Below, in pieces: positions 8,301-18,348 of a DNA stretch of 64,000 bases; position 1 is the stretch's first letter; each line of letters begins with the position of its first letter. A program made the translations under genes and the position numbers. Under the pieces are notes generated by a model. It was given only the letters and a program-made list of their open reading frames with translations, searched no databases and was not told the DNA's origin. The stretch is from Pseudoalteromonas sp. EB27 (GTDB lineage Bacteria; Pseudomonadota; Gammaproteobacteria; Enterobacterales; Alteromonadaceae): NCBI RefSeq assembly GCF_001974875.1, contig NZ_MTQD01000008.1, positions 124,001 to 188,000 of the forward strand, read 5' to 3'.

Positions 8301-8497
8301 GCCTAATTGTAGAGTGTTGATCTTTTTTGAAAAAGAGTTCACAAAGAACAGCTACAGTATCTTTTCTCCAAGTATAAAATATAGTTTCGTAGCTTAAGCC
8401 TTCAAAGAACATCACATTCCTAGCTTTTTTATTCAGTACTTATAAAGATTCGATTTGGTAGCATAAACTTAAACATCCAACTTTATTAGGAGGATTT

Positions 8498-8764
8498 ATG
8501 GCAAGTGGATGGGCACGAGACGGTGCAATTCAAGATCAAATTGATGCGAGTGTTAATGACGCCGTACAGTATGCAAGAAGCAATTTAATATCTGGCGCAA
8601 GTGCAGAGCTATGTGATGAGTGCGACGAGAAAATCCCACAAGCACGAAGGCTTGCGTTACCTGGAGTGCGTTATTGTGTTGCATGCCAAGCTGCAATAGA
8701 AGGTAATGGTGCTAGCGCAAAATCATTCAATAGACGTGGTAGTAAAGATAGTCAGTTGCGTTAA
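8498..8764 (+). CDS. ybiI: DksA/TraR-type C4 zinc-finger protein, YbiI-like
   Basis: 88 residues, the same length as Escherichia coli YbiI. It shares the N-terminus MASGWA, the core IPQARR...PGVRxC and the C-terminus NRRGSKDSQLR with that protein, recalled from memory. Four zinc cysteines are at C39, C42, C60 and C63. The short form lacks the long coiled coil of DksA, so the transcription role of DksA cannot be assumed. A strong ribosome site AGGAGG lies 7 bp before the ATG. A terminator follows within a few bases, so it is monocistronic. Confidence 0.92.
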   Translation: MASGWARDGAIQDQIDASVNDAVQYARSNLISGASAELCDECDEKIPQARRLALPGVRYCVACQAAIEGNGASAKSFNRRGSKDSQLR

Positions 8765-8788
8765 AAAGGTGCTAAAAAGCACCTTTTA
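8765..8788 (+). terminator. Terminator after ybiI
   Basis: AAAGGTGC/GCACCTTT stem, loop TAAAAA, ending in TTTT. It starts next to the stop codon. Confidence 0.85.
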
Positions 8789-8900
8789 TTTAATACCAAT
8801 CTACACAAGTATCTGAACAATTCATAAAATTTGTTACACCCTCAATTAGGCCCTACATGGCTAAGTAAATTGTTATCACTTGAATTTGTTAGAGAGTAAT

Positions 8901-9302
8901 TTAAAAGTTACTCATATCTTCTTTTTTCTGAATTAGCTCTATTGAGTAACCATCAGGGTCTTTTACAAAAGCAATTTCAGTGGTACCGCCTTTTACAGGT
9001 CCTGGTTCACGGCTAACATTGCCACCGGCTGCCTTAATATCAGCACAGGCTTTGTAAATATCTTCAAATTCAATAGCTATATGTCCATAAGCATTACCCA
9101 GGTCGTAGCTATCTTCATCCCAGTTATATGTCAATTCGAGGACCGTCGTGTCCTTTTCATTTCCATACCCAATAAAAGCTAATGTATACCGATACTCGTC
9201 ATTGTCGGCTCTGCGTAATTCTTTCATACCCAAGACTTCAGTATAAAAAGCAATTGATTTGTCTAAATTAGCTACACGCAGCATAGTATGTAATAAACGC
9301 AT
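8901..9302 (-). CDS. gloA: Lactoylglutathione lyase (glyoxalase I)
   Basis: 133 residues with a VOC fold. It isomerises the methylglyoxal-glutathione hemithioacetal to S-lactoylglutathione. The four metal ligands of the family are all present at the E. coli positions: H5, E56, H74 and E122. The segment NAYGHIAI and the C-terminal [12 protein letters not shown] are characteristic. The short, E. coli-like length suggests the Ni/Co-dependent class rather than the longer Zn class. It is transcribed alone, away from the alginate locus, but would plausibly handle methylglyoxal arising from triose phosphates; that link is inference. Confidence 0.96.
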   Translation of the reverse strand: MRLLHTMLRVANLDKSIAFYTEVLGMKELRRADNDEYRYTLAFIGYGNEKDTTVLELTYNWDEDSYDLGNAYGHIAIEFEDIYKACADIKAAGGNVSREPGPVKGGTTEIAFVKDPDGYSIELIQKKEDMSNF

Positions 9303-9950
9303 TATTCAGTTCCTTTAGTGATTTTTTCAAAGTTCAGTATATTTTCAACTAAGCACTATTATTAAGCACATTTTGTGGTTTTATGTGTATTAGCCATATA
9401 TGTAGGCGTTACTTATAGATCACAACCTCAATGCGATGGAGATTTGGAAGCTGTTCATGTATGGCCTTTATGATTTACCAATAACATCAATTGTAAATTG
9501 CCAATTAATGAACCGTTTTATTGAATTTTGCATATTTAAATAAAGAACACTTAATTATTGGTCAACCTATTAGTATAAAAAAAGTTACTGATTGTTCAAC
9601 AAAAGTTAACCTGGGTTTGATTGGGTTAGTTCTCCCTAACTAATTGTTTTTATTTTGTATTAATTTTTTTTGTATGTAATTTGTAAAAATGCGGGGTTTA
9701 CTTGGTTAACTTATTGGTTGACAAAAAAGTCGTATGGTAATACAGTTTTTGCATACCAATTGGTAAGTTACTTGGTTTGAGTGAATACAATGTATTGGTA
9801 ATTAATCAGAGTTACGTTTTGCACAGGTTAATTTATAAATAACTCAAGCTTAAAGTTACTCTACAAATTGAAACAAAAGACACAGCGTATTTATAGAGTA
9901 AATTTTACTTGTTCTTATAAAAGTATGCGCCACATATTTAGGAGTTATTC
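9303..9950. other. Long upstream region of the alginate operon, rich in TTGGT half-sites
   Basis: No gene in 648 bp. From 9700 on, TTGGT motifs repeat: CTTGGTTAAC (9701), ATTGGTTG (9713), the palindrome at 9754-9765, CTTGGTTT (9771) and ATTGGTAATTA (9794). The leader between these and the first ATG is about 150 bp. Confidence 0.6.
9754..9765. promoter_or_regulatory. Putative alginate-regulon operator TACCAATTGGTA
   Basis: A perfect 12-bp palindrome made of two TTGGTA half-sites, upstream of the DehR-led operon. Related motifs occur near 21360, 24397, 27724 and 27926, all upstream of other alginate genes. The regulator is not encoded nearby; a GntR- or LacI-type protein is a guess. Confidence 0.5.
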
Positions 9951-10829
9951 ATGTCAAAACCAGTCATCGGTTTCATCGGCTTAGGCTTAATGGGCGGCAA
10001 CATGGCCGAAAATTTACAAAACAAAGGCTATGAGCTAATTGTTATGGACCTTAGCAAAGATGCGGTTGCAGCATGTGTTGCTAGAGGCGCAAAAACAGCA
10101 AGCACTGCAAAAGAGCTAGCTGAAGGTTCAGATATTGTTATGTTTTGTCTTACAACGTCTGCCGTTGTAGAAAAAATTGTTTACGCAGAAGACGGTATCC
10201 TAGCGGGTATTAAAGAAGGTGCAGTATTAGTTGATTTTGGTACTTCTATCCCATCATCTACTAAAAAAATTGGTGCTGATTTAGCAGCAAAAGGCGCAGG
10301 CATGATTGATGCTCCTCTTGGTCGTACTCCAGCACATGCTAAAGACGGTCTTTTAAACATTATGGCTGCAGGCGATATTGATACATTCAATAAAGTTAAA
10401 CCAGTACTAGAAGATCAAGGTGAAAATGTTTTCCATCTTGGCGAGCTAGGTGCTGGTCATACAACTAAGCTAATCAACAACTTCATGGGCATGACTACAG
10501 TATGTGCTATGTCACAAGCGTTTGCAGTTGCAGAACTTGCTGGTGTTGACCGTCAACAACTTTTCGACATCATGTCGACTGGTCCATCTAATTCACCGTT
10601 TATGCAATTTTGTAAAAACTATGCGGTTGATAATGTTAGCGACCTTGGTTTCTCAATTGCTAATGCAAACAAAGATTTAGGCTACTTCCTACAAATGGTA
10701 GAAGACCTAGGTACTGAATCAAAAATCGCTGAAGGTTCATCAGCTAACCTACAAGCAGCGTTTGACGCTGGTATGGGTCAAGGTAACGTTCCTGAAATTT
10801 TTGATTACTTCAAAAAGTTAGAAAAGTAA
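9951..10829 (+). CDS. Beta-hydroxyacid dehydrogenase family; probable DEH reductase
   Basis: 292 residues. The N-terminal Rossmann motif is GFIGLGLMGGNMAENL. The substrate loop IDAPLGRTPAHAKDG replaces the usual DAPVSGG. The helix GAGHTTKLINNF carries the family's catalytic lysine at K173 and an asparagine at N176/N177. By homology alone it would be called 3-hydroxyisobutyrate or tartronate-semialdehyde reductase. Its place as first gene before PL6, PL17 and kdgF, in a locus with kdgK and eda but no other reductase, argues that it reduces DEH (4-deoxy-L-erythro-5-hexoseulose uronate) to KDG. Vibrio DehR enzymes belong to this family. A good GGAGTT ribosome site precedes the ATG. Confidence 0.85.
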   Translation: MSKPVIGFIGLGLMGGNMAENLQNKGYELIVMDLSKDAVAACVARGAKTASTAKELAEGSDIVMFCLTTSAVVEKIVYAEDGILAGIKEGAVLVDFGTSIPSSTKKIGADLAAKGAGMIDAPLGRTPAHAKDGLLNIMAAGDIDTFNKVKPVLEDQGENVFHLGELGAGHTTKLINNFMGMTTVCAMSQAFAVAELAGVDRQQLFDIMSTGPSNSPFMQFCKNYAVDNVSDLGFSIANANKDLGYFLQMVEDLGTESKIAEGSSANLQAAFDAGMGQGNVPEIFDYFKKLEK

Positions 10830-10842
10830 AAAACACGACAAA

Positions 10843-10870
10843 TGGCGCTTAGCTTTATAGTTTAGCGCCA
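10843..10870 (+). terminator. Hairpin in the dehR-PL6 gap without a T tail
   Basis: TGGCGCT/AGCGCCA stem, 14-nt loop, followed by GCACACAC rather than Ts. It could be an attenuator or an mRNA-stabilising hairpin separating the first gene from the rest. Confidence 0.4.
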
Positions 10871-10970
10871 GCACACACACTTTCGATTGACGAGACTTAG
10901 CCTGCTTTGTGCAACACCACTTTTAAATATTCATAGAGCCTAATTCGAGTCACAATATAAAGAGTTAACT

Positions 10971-13229
10971 ATGCGTTTAATTAATACTATAAAGCTAAGT
11001 TTAGTTCTGATTGGTTGTATATCTACGCAATTAGCAGCCAAAGATTATTTTGTAGATGATAAACAAGCCTTCCGTGATATTTCGTCTAACTTAGTTGCTG
11101 GCGACAAAGTAATCCTTAAAAACGGTACATGGTCTGACTTCGAAATCCTACTTGAAGGCCAAGGCACAAAAAACTCTCCTATTTTATTGACCGCTGAAAC
11201 CAACGGTAAAGTAATTTTATCGGGTCAATCTAACCTAAGACTTGCAGGTAAATACCTTGAAGCTTCAGGTTTAGTATTCAAAGACGGCTATACACCGAGC
11301 TCAGCTGTAATAGAGTTTCGTAAAAATAAAAATGAATTAGCCTACAATTCACGAGTTACACAAACAGTAATCGATAATTACAGTAATCCAGACAAACGAG
11401 AGTCTGATTATTGGGTGGCACTATATGGACAACATAACCGCTTCGATCATAGCCATTTAGTCGGAAAACGAAATAAAGGCGTGACAGTTGCTGTGCGTTT
11501 AAATACTGAAGCAAGTCAGGAAAATTATCATCGTATAGATAACAACTACTTTGGTTACCGTCCTACTTTTGGTTCGAACGGTGGTGAAACCCTACGTATT
11601 GGCACCAGCCATTACTCATTAACTGATTCGCATACATTGGTAGAGAATAACTACTTTGAACGCACCAATGGTGAAGTAGAAATTGTTTCGGTTAAGTCAG
11701 GCAAAAACATCCTTCGTAATAATGTATTTTATGAAGCGCGCGGTACATTAACGCTGCGCCACGGTAACGGTAACCTTATAGAAGAAAATATTTTCATTGG
11801 TAATGGTGTTGATCACACAGGTGGTATACGCGTTATCAATAAAGACCAAATTGTAAGAAACAACTACCTACAAGGTCTAACAGGATACCGTTTTGGCAGT
11901 GGTTTTACTGTGATGAACGGCGTACCAAATTCATCTATTAATCGTTATCACCAGGTTGAAAATGCGACGATTGAAAACAACACATTTATAAATGTGCGTC
12001 ATATTCAACTTGCAGCTGGTAGCGATGCTGAACGAAGTGCGGCGCCTAAAAACAGCACAATGAAAAACAACTTAATCATAAATCAAGATGGCGAACAGCC
12101 ATTTACAACATTTGATGATGTAAGTGGGTTGGTACTAAGTAACAACATTGCTGATACAAAAGTGCTTTCTGAGTTAATGTACGGTGTAAAGAAAGAAAAA
12201 ATCACACTTAAAAAAGCAAGTAATGGTCTACTTTACCCAACATCTAAAAGTTTAAATGTAGGTGCAAAGCGCGATTTGAAAGTGCTGAAAAAAGAAGATA
12301 CCGGTGTTAGCTGGTATGCAAAAGTACCTGCCTTAGTTGATTTTGATTCTGGTAAAACACATTCTGTTAAAGCTGATGTAAGTGCATTACTAGACGCTAT
12401 TGATAATGCAGAGTCAGGTGATGTATTAGAACTCGCACCTGGTCAGTATGATGTTTCTAAACTGGTTAAAATTGATAAAACGTTGACAATTAAAGCGAAG
12501 CAAAGCGGCAAGTCTAAACTTACTTTTCAACGCTCTACATTATTTGAAATACATGATGGCGGCAGCTTAAAACTAGATGGCTTATCAATTTCAGGTGAAA
12601 ACGCGCCAGATGCAATAGGGAACAGCATTGTTCGTACGCAAAAATGGGGTATGGTTGATAATTATCGCTTTGTAATGACTAACTCTGAGTTGAATGCTTT
12701 AGATATTAATCATTCATTCCATTTCTTTATCACTGGTAAAGGTGCAATGGCTGATGAAATTATTCTTACAGGTAATACCTTTAATACAGTAACAGGTGAC
12801 ATTTTACGTCTAAATACTGAAATTGAAGACTTAGGTGTTTATAACGCGGAATACGTCATTGTAAATAATAATACATTTAACGATGTAGAAGGCGGCATAG
12901 TTAAGCTTTACCGTGGTGGTTCAGATGAAAGTACATTTGGTCCTCATTTTGAAATGACGAGTAACACGCTTAATAATATTGGCTTTGGTAAGCGTAATAA
13001 AGAGCAAGCGAGCATTTATGTTCACGGTGTTCAGGTTACTAATATCACAGATAATAAATTTGTTAAAACTGCTCCTATTGTTGTAGAGCACACAGTAGGC
13101 GAGCCTAAAACTGAAATCTCAAACAATACATTTGATGAAACTAAAGCACCAAGTGTTAAAGAACTAAGAGTTAAAGGCCCGCATACGGCAGTATTAAAAA
13201 ATAACAACATTTTAAATAAGGCAGGGTAA
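10971..13229 (+). CDS. PL6 alginate lyase
   Basis: 752 residues with a Sec signal (about 1-23, ending QLAAK), so it acts outside the cytoplasm. The fold is a right-handed parallel beta-helix with a second beta-helical domain from about 460. The catalytic pair is K242 (in VSVKSG) and R263 (in LTLRHG). The calcium ligands are N203, E235 and E237. These match the AlyGC residues Lys220, Arg241, Asn181, Glu213 and Glu215 with a constant +22 offset, as I recall that structure. The two-domain size also resembles AlyGC, which is exolytic and gives unsaturated monomer from G-rich alginate. It is followed by PL17 five bases after its stop. Confidence 0.93.
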   Translation: MRLINTIKLSLVLIGCISTQLAAKDYFVDDKQAFRDISSNLVAGDKVILKNGTWSDFEILLEGQGTKNSPILLTAETNGKVILSGQSNLRLAGKYLEASGLVFKDGYTPSSAVIEFRKNKNELAYNSRVTQTVIDNYSNPDKRESDYWVALYGQHNRFDHSHLVGKRNKGVTVAVRLNTEASQENYHRIDNNYFGYRPTFGSNGGETLRIGTSHYSLTDSHTLVENNYFERTNGEVEIVSVKSGKNILRNNVFYEARGTLTLRHGNGNLIEENIFIGNGVDHTGGIRVINKDQIVRNNYLQGLTGYRFGSGFTVMNGVPNSSINRYHQVENATIENNTFINVRHIQLAAGSDAERSAAPKNSTMKNNLIINQDGEQPFTTFDDVSGLVLSNNIADTKVLSELMYGVKKEKITLKKASNGLLYPTSKSLNVGAKRDLKVLKKEDTGVSWYAKVPALVDFDSGKTHSVKADVSALLDAIDNAESGDVLELAPGQYDVSKLVKIDKTLTIKAKQSGKSKLTFQRSTLFEIHDGGSLKLDGLSISGENAPDAIGNSIVRTQKWGMVDNYRFVMTNSELNALDINHSFHFFITGKGAMADEIILTGNTFNTVTGDILRLNTEIEDLGVYNAEYVIVNNNTFNDVEGGIVKLYRGGSDESTFGPHFEMTSNTLNNIGFGKRNKEQASIYVHGVQVTNITDNKFVKTAPIVVEHTVGEPKTEISNNTFDETKAPSVKELRVKGPHTAVLKNNNILNKAG

Positions 13230-13234
13230 ATACT

Positions 13235-15451
13235 ATGCACTTATTAAAATGCCAAACAGGTTTTAAAATAGCTGCTGTAGCTGCACTTACATTACTTACA
13301 TCATTGGGTGCGCATGCAGCGCACCCAAACTTAGTAATTACTACTGATGATGTTAAGCAAATGCGCCAAGCAATTAGTAGCAACAGTAGCACAAAGTTTG
13401 CTAACGCGTTTGAATCACTAAAAGCACAAGTTGACGAGCAAATTGCACAGCCTATCACTGTGCCAGTTCCAAAAGACGGCGGTGGTGGTTATACACATGA
13501 GCGTCATAAGAAAAATTACCAACTTATGTACAATGCGGGCATTATTTATCAATTAAGCCAAGATGATAAATACGCAAATTATGTACGTGATATGTTGCTT
13601 GAGTATGCAAAATTATACCCAACGCTTGGTCTGCATCCAAAACGTAAAATGGATTCGCAAAATCCAGGTAAGTTTTTTTGGCAAAGCCTAAATGAAGCAA
13701 TGTGGCTTGTGTACACAATACAAGCATATGATCTAATTCATGATTCTTTAAATGCCGATAACATTAAAAAAATTGAAAATGACTTACTACGTCCTGTTTC
13801 GTTGTTCACATCAGTAGGCCAACCCTCTACATTTAATAAAGTACATAACCATGGAACATGGGCAACAGCGGGTGTTGGCATGGCAGGGTATGTATTAGGT
13901 GAACCTGAGTGGGTAGAAAAATCATTATACGATTTAGAAAAGTCGGGTAAAGGTGGCTTTATTAAGCAGCTAGAGATGCTGTTTTCACCACAAGGTTACT
14001 ATAACGAAGGTCCTTACTATCAACGCTTTGCACTATTACCCTTTGTAACGTTTGCTAAAGCGATTGAAAACAACGAACCGCAACGAAAAATCTTTGAATA
14101 TCGCGATGGCATATTATTAAAAGCGATTGATACGACGATTCAACTTAGCTACAACGGTTTGTTCTTCCCAATTAACGATGCAATAAAAAGTAAAGGTATC
14201 GATACCATTGAGTTAGTAAATGGTGTAACTGCGGCATACGGTTTAACCAACGATGCCGGTTATTTAGATATTGCTAAGCAACAAGACCAAATAATCCTCT
14301 CTGGTGATGGACTAAAAGTAGCTCAAGCACTTGATAACAACATGGCAAAACCTTATTCGTTTAAATCAGTTGCTTTCGGCGATGGTAATAACGGTAAACA
14401 AGGTGCTCTAGTTGTAATGAGAACGCAGCTAGGTGGCGATCAAGCTCTACTATTTAAACCTGCTGCACAAGGTTTAGGTCATGGTCATTTTGATAAACTA
14501 ACATGGCAGTTTTACGACCACGGTAATGAAATTGTATCTGATTATGGCGCAGCACGTTTTTTAAATGTAGAAGCTAAATACGGCGGTCGTTACTTACCAG
14601 AAAACGAAACTTACGCTAAACACACTGTTGCGCACAATACGGTAGTGGTTGACGAAACAACACATTTTAATGCAAATGTTGAAGTAGGTAATAATAACTA
14701 CCCAACGCTTAACTTCTTTGAAACAAATGAATATGGCACGGTTTCAAGTGGCGAAATAAGCACAGCTTATAAAGGCGTTGATCTTGAACGCACGCTTGCA
14801 CTTATTAACTTACCTGAACTACAAAGCACAGTTGCACTTGATATGTTTGATGTTGCAGCAAATAAAGCGCATCAGCTTGACTTGCCTTTGCATTATAAAG
14901 GTCAGCTTATCGATACCAGCTTTGAGCTAAAAGCGAATGCAACACAACTCGCTGCATTAGGTACTAAAAATGGTTACCAGCATCTATGGCTTAAAGCTCA
15001 AGCGCAACCTCAAAGTGGTTTAGCTAAAGTAACGTGGTTAAACGAGAATGGTCGCTTTTATACGCAAACGAGTTTGGTTAAAGGTGATGAGTCTTTCTTG
15101 TTTACCCAAATAGGTGCAAATGACCCTGATTTTAATTTACGTAACGAAAACGGTTTTATTCGTCGCGTTGAGGGTCAAAAGCATCATAAATTTATATCAG
15201 TATTAGAGCCTCACGGTGAATACAATCCAAGTAAAGAATATACCTTAGAAGCTGTTAGTAGAGTTACAAAGCTTGAATATAGTCAGCAGGGCGATTTAAC
15301 ACTTGTTGAACTTGATATTAAAGGCAAGTCATATTTAGTGGCTATTAATAAAGCACAAACATCAGCTAAAAACACATTCAATTATCAAAATAAAGAGTTC
15401 ACTTTAAATGGCCGATTAGCCGTTTATATGATGAACAATAATCAGGAGTAA
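13235..15451 (+). CDS. PL17 oligoalginate lyase
   Basis: 738 residues: a Sec signal (1-28, ending AHAA), an alpha-barrel domain, then a heparinase II/III-type beta-sandwich. The residue pair N205-H206 (in KVHNHGTW) and Y262 (in NEGPYYQRF) correspond to Asn201, His202 and Tyr258 of Alg17C with an offset of 4, as recalled. The zinc region is visible as GLGHGHFDKL near residue 410. PL17 enzymes release unsaturated monouronate exolytically from oligomers. It is probably periplasmic, working on what the TonB receptors import together with the PL6 enzyme. RBS AGGG precedes the ATG. Confidence 0.94.
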   Translation: MHLLKCQTGFKIAAVAALTLLTSLGAHAAHPNLVITTDDVKQMRQAISSNSSTKFANAFESLKAQVDEQIAQPITVPVPKDGGGGYTHERHKKNYQLMYNAGIIYQLSQDDKYANYVRDMLLEYAKLYPTLGLHPKRKMDSQNPGKFFWQSLNEAMWLVYTIQAYDLIHDSLNADNIKKIENDLLRPVSLFTSVGQPSTFNKVHNHGTWATAGVGMAGYVLGEPEWVEKSLYDLEKSGKGGFIKQLEMLFSPQGYYNEGPYYQRFALLPFVTFAKAIENNEPQRKIFEYRDGILLKAIDTTIQLSYNGLFFPINDAIKSKGIDTIELVNGVTAAYGLTNDAGYLDIAKQQDQIILSGDGLKVAQALDNNMAKPYSFKSVAFGDGNNGKQGALVVMRTQLGGDQALLFKPAAQGLGHGHFDKLTWQFYDHGNEIVSDYGAARFLNVEAKYGGRYLPENETYAKHTVAHNTVVVDETTHFNANVEVGNNNYPTLNFFETNEYGTVSSGEISTAYKGVDLERTLALINLPELQSTVALDMFDVAANKAHQLDLPLHYKGQLIDTSFELKANATQLAALGTKNGYQHLWLKAQAQPQSGLAKVTWLNENGRFYTQTSLVKGDESFLFTQIGANDPDFNLRNENGFIRRVEGQKHHKFISVLEPHGEYNPSKEYTLEAVSRVTKLEYSQQGDLTLVELDIKGKSYLVAINKAQTSAKNTFNYQNKEFTLNGRLAVYMMNNNQE

Positions 15452-15456
15452 ATAGG

Positions 15457-15801
15457 ATGCAAAAGCAAAGCGCACACTTTTCATTTGGCAACGAGACTGA
15501 AATTGAAGATTTAGGAAATGGTCTAAAACGTCAAATGCTAGGTTATAACGAAGAGCTAATGGCTGTTAAAATTTGGTTTGAAAAAGGGGCTATTGGTTAT
15601 AACCATGCTCACAGACATTCTCAAGTAACGTATGTTGTTGAAGGTGAATTTCACTTTAACATTGATGGCGTAACTAAAATCTTAAAACCGGGTGATAGCT
15701 GCTTAATCCCACCATTTGCTGATCATGGAGCTACCTGCCCAACAGGCGGAATCCTGATTGATACCTTTAGCCCAGCGCGTGAAGACTTTCTTGAGGATTA
15801 A
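15457..15801 (+). CDS. kdgF: KdgF, cupin enzyme opening unsaturated monouronates
   Basis: 114-residue single-domain cupin. Candidate metal ligands are H50, H52 and H54 with Q56 in the first cupin motif (NHAHRHSQVTYVVEG) and H90 in the second (PPFADHGA). The conserved D102 and R108 near the C-terminus match the catalytic surroundings of characterised KdgF. It converts the 4,5-unsaturated monouronate released by the lyases to the linear ketonised DEH. There is no signal peptide, so it is cytoplasmic. It sits tightly between PL17 and the MFS transporter, which is the usual order in alginate loci. RBS CAGGAG. Confidence 0.93.
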   Translation: MQKQSAHFSFGNETEIEDLGNGLKRQMLGYNEELMAVKIWFEKGAIGYNHAHRHSQVTYVVEGEFHFNIDGVTKILKPGDSCLIPPFADHGATCPTGGILIDTFSPAREDFLED

Positions 15802-15803
15802 TT

Positions 15804-17111
15804 ATGCAACTTAAAGGCTTACGTTGGTGGGTTATAGCGCTAATTGCGCTAGCTACCATTATTAACTATATCGACCGTCAAGCACTTAGCGTGCTTTGGC
15901 CTGATATTGTTGAAGATTTATTCCCTGATGAATCAGCATTAGAACGCAAACAAATATACGCTAATATTTCAATTGTGTTTGTATTTGCTTATGCATTTGG
16001 TCAGGCCATATTTGGTAAAATATTTGACTGGGTGGGAACCCGCTTCGGTTTTGTTTTATCGATAGGTGTTTGGTCTATTGCAACCGTTGCCCATGCATTT
16101 GCACAAGGTGTACTTAGCCTTAGTATTTTTCGCGCAATCTTAGGTGTAGCTGAAGCTGGTAACTGGCCGGGCGCAGCTAAAGGTAATGCTGAATGGTTTC
16201 CAACTAAAGAGCGTGCATTAGCACAGGGTATTTTTAACTCTGGCGCTGCTATCGGCGGTATTATTGCGATTCCTTTAATTGCATACTTAACTATCTACTT
16301 TAGCTGGCAAATGGTGTTTGTTTTTGTTGGTGTATTAGGTTTTCTTTGGTTAGTGCCTTGGTTAATTTTAGTTAAAGCGCCGCCTAGCTCTCACCCTTGG
16401 CTTACTGCCGAAGAACGTGAATATATCTTAACAGGTCAAAGACGTGTTGATGATAATGGCGATGTGACTGGCGAAGATGAAGAAGAATATAACCCGTCTA
16501 CTGCTGAGTTACTCTCTCGCAAACAAAGCTGGGGTGTAATTATTGCCTCTGCTGCGATTGACCCTATTTGGTGGTTATTTGTTTTTTGGATACCTATTTA
16601 CCTAAACGAAGTATACGGCATGGATGTTAAGTCTATTGGTATATACGGTTGGGTTCCTTATGTTGGCGCTATGTTTGGTGCATGGTTTGGTGGCTTACTG
16701 GCACAAAATCGACTTAAAGCCGGATGGAACACTGATAAAACACGTAAGTTAACTATTACGCTAGGCTGTTTAATTATGCTACCTGCGTTACTTGCAATGG
16801 CAAATCCAGGCGGACCAACTACAGCGGTACTAATTATGGCTGTTATTTTATTTGGTTTTCAAACTGCAATTGGTAATGTGCAAACACTACCAAGTGATTT
16901 GTTAGGCAAAAAAGCTGTAGGTACATTATCAGGTTTTTCTGGTATGGCGGCAAAACTTGGTGCTGTAGGCCTTACATCGCTTGTGCCTATTCTTACTGCT
17001 GATGGTAACTATACACCAGCATTTGTTATTGGTGCTTCTTTAGCCATTATAGCAATGGCAGCTGTTTGGATTTTAATTCCAAAAATAGAACCTCTTAAAA
17101 AGCCTCAATAA
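15804..17111 (+). CDS. MFS transporter of the anion:cation symporter type; probable unsaturated uronate/DEH importer
   Basis: 435 residues with about 12 membrane segments. The N-terminus (IINYIDRQALSVLWPDI) and the segment GVAEAGNWPGAAKGNAEWFP are typical of the hexuronate/ACS branch of the major facilitator family. It starts two bases after the kdgF stop. The most economical role is import of PL17 products from periplasm to cytoplasm, where kdgF and the reductase act. In Vibrio that step uses sodium-solute symporters, so the family choice here is different. Substrate is inferred from context. Confidence 0.88.
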   Translation: MQLKGLRWWVIALIALATIINYIDRQALSVLWPDIVEDLFPDESALERKQIYANISIVFVFAYAFGQAIFGKIFDWVGTRFGFVLSIGVWSIATVAHAFAQGVLSLSIFRAILGVAEAGNWPGAAKGNAEWFPTKERALAQGIFNSGAAIGGIIAIPLIAYLTIYFSWQMVFVFVGVLGFLWLVPWLILVKAPPSSHPWLTAEEREYILTGQRRVDDNGDVTGEDEEEYNPSTAELLSRKQSWGVIIASAAIDPIWWLFVFWIPIYLNEVYGMDVKSIGIYGWVPYVGAMFGAWFGGLLAQNRLKAGWNTDKTRKLTITLGCLIMLPALLAMANPGGPTTAVLIMAVILFGFQTAIGNVQTLPSDLLGKKAVGTLSGFSGMAAKLGAVGLTSLVPILTADGNYTPAFVIGASLAIIAMAAVWILIPKIEPLKKPQ

Positions 17112-17185
17112 TCTAGATAATAACTGCTATGCCAACATGTTTTGTATAAGTGCATAGCAGTTAACTACATAGGGTAACTTCCAAG

Positions 17186-18118
17186 ATGAAAAATATTTAC
17201 TTTATCGGTGAATGCATGGTCGAGCTTAGGGCTATGAGCGCGGCAACACTACACCAATCATTTGCAGGCGATGTTTATAATTCTGCAGTGTATTTAAAGC
17301 GTTGCTTCCCACAGGTTACTACTTCGGTTGTTACGGCTTTAGGTCAAGATAATTTAAGTAAAAAAATGCTAGAACGCTTTGAAAGTGAAGAAATAAATAC
17401 ACAGCTCGTATTTGCTCACGATACCAAAGTACCTGGCATGTATTACATAGAAACCGATGAGCATGGTGAGCGTAGCTTTATTTATTGGCGCAATGATTCT
17501 GCAGCTAAAAAGGTTGTTGATTTTTTAGATGCTGATGCACTTGAGCAGCTTAGCCAAGGTGATATGTTTTTCTTTTCAGGAATTTCATTAGCAATAATTG
17601 AAGAAAGTGCACGTGAGCAATTTTGGAAAGTTGTAAAGCAGCTCAAAGATGCTGGAGTTAAAATAGTTTTTGATCCTAACTACAGAGCGCGTTTGTGGAA
17701 TAGTGTAGAGGAAACTAAAGAGCAATATCATTTAGCCTTTACGCTTGCAGATATTACCCTACCTGGCGTTGAAGATTTAACAACACTTTATGACGTACAT
17801 AGCGTAGAAGCGGTTGTTGAATATTTAAAACCTTACCAAATAGAAGAAATTGTTGTTAAAAATGGCCCTGAATCGGTAGTGACAAAAGAGGGCGAGACCC
17901 TTCAAAGCCACACTATAATACCGGTAACAAATGTTGTAGATACTACATCAGCAGGCGATGCTTTTAACGGTGTTTATTTAGGTGCTCGTTTATCTGATAA
18001 ATCAATTTCAAGTGCTGTACAACTTGCTGCAAAAGCAGCAGGTGCTGTTATACAACAGCCAGGCGCTATTGCTCCAAAAGATATATTTCAGCTAGCAATG
18101 GTTAAAGCTGGGATCTGA
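17186..18118 (+). CDS. kdgK: 2-keto-3-deoxygluconate kinase
   Basis: 310 residues, PfkB/ribokinase family. The N-terminal FIGECMVELR is typical of KdgK, and the C-terminal signature DTTSAGDAFNGVYLGARL includes the catalytic Asp in AGDAFNG. It phosphorylates KDG to KDPG with ATP. Length matches E. coli KdgK (309). It lies 74 bp after the transporter and is separated from eda by a MITE, so the insertion may divide the operon or merely lie within its transcript. Confidence 0.95.
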   Translation: MKNIYFIGECMVELRAMSAATLHQSFAGDVYNSAVYLKRCFPQVTTSVVTALGQDNLSKKMLERFESEEINTQLVFAHDTKVPGMYYIETDEHGERSFIYWRNDSAAKKVVDFLDADALEQLSQGDMFFFSGISLAIIEESAREQFWKVVKQLKDAGVKIVFDPNYRARLWNSVEETKEQYHLAFTLADITLPGVEDLTTLYDVHSVEAVVEYLKPYQIEEIVVKNGPESVVTKEGETLQSHTIIPVTNVVDTTSAGDAFNGVYLGARLSDKSISSAVQLAAKAAGAVIQQPGAIAPKDIFQLAMVKAGI

Positions 18119-18279
18119 TACCAATTTTATTAAAAACATGATCACCTTAGCGTATTAAATAACTCACTAACTACGTTAAAAATTATTTATATAGAACAAC
18201 TATGTATCATAATTTTAGCCTTGTTATTGAGCTATTTTCTTGTCGCTATAATAGCTCATTAATTTAATGCAATTGGTAT
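18118..18279. mobile_element. MITE-like element, copy A (~160 bp)
   Basis: Ends are ATACCAATT (18118-18126) and AATTGGTAT (18271-18279). The interior block cgttaaaaattatttatat followed by agaacaacta is shared with the element at 31.24-31.41 kb. It begins at the last base of the kdgK stop codon and fills most of the gap to eda. No ORF. Confidence 0.75.
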
Positions 18280-18348
18280 AACAAAATAATTAAACATTAA
18301 AGGCCGCCATACCTCGGCCGCATTACTTTTTTATAAAGGAACAACGTT

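Noticed and set aside
8313..8422. Possible decayed copy of the 3286-3551 MITE (GAGTGTTGATCTTTT at left, CAAAGAACATCACATTCCTA at right)
   Set aside because: Only the ends resemble the element and with several mismatches; the interior does not match, so it is not supported.
8791..8875. Possible half of the AATACCAATCT MITE family after ybiI
   Set aside because: One end only (AATACCAATCTACACA); no partner inverted repeat or shared interior block.
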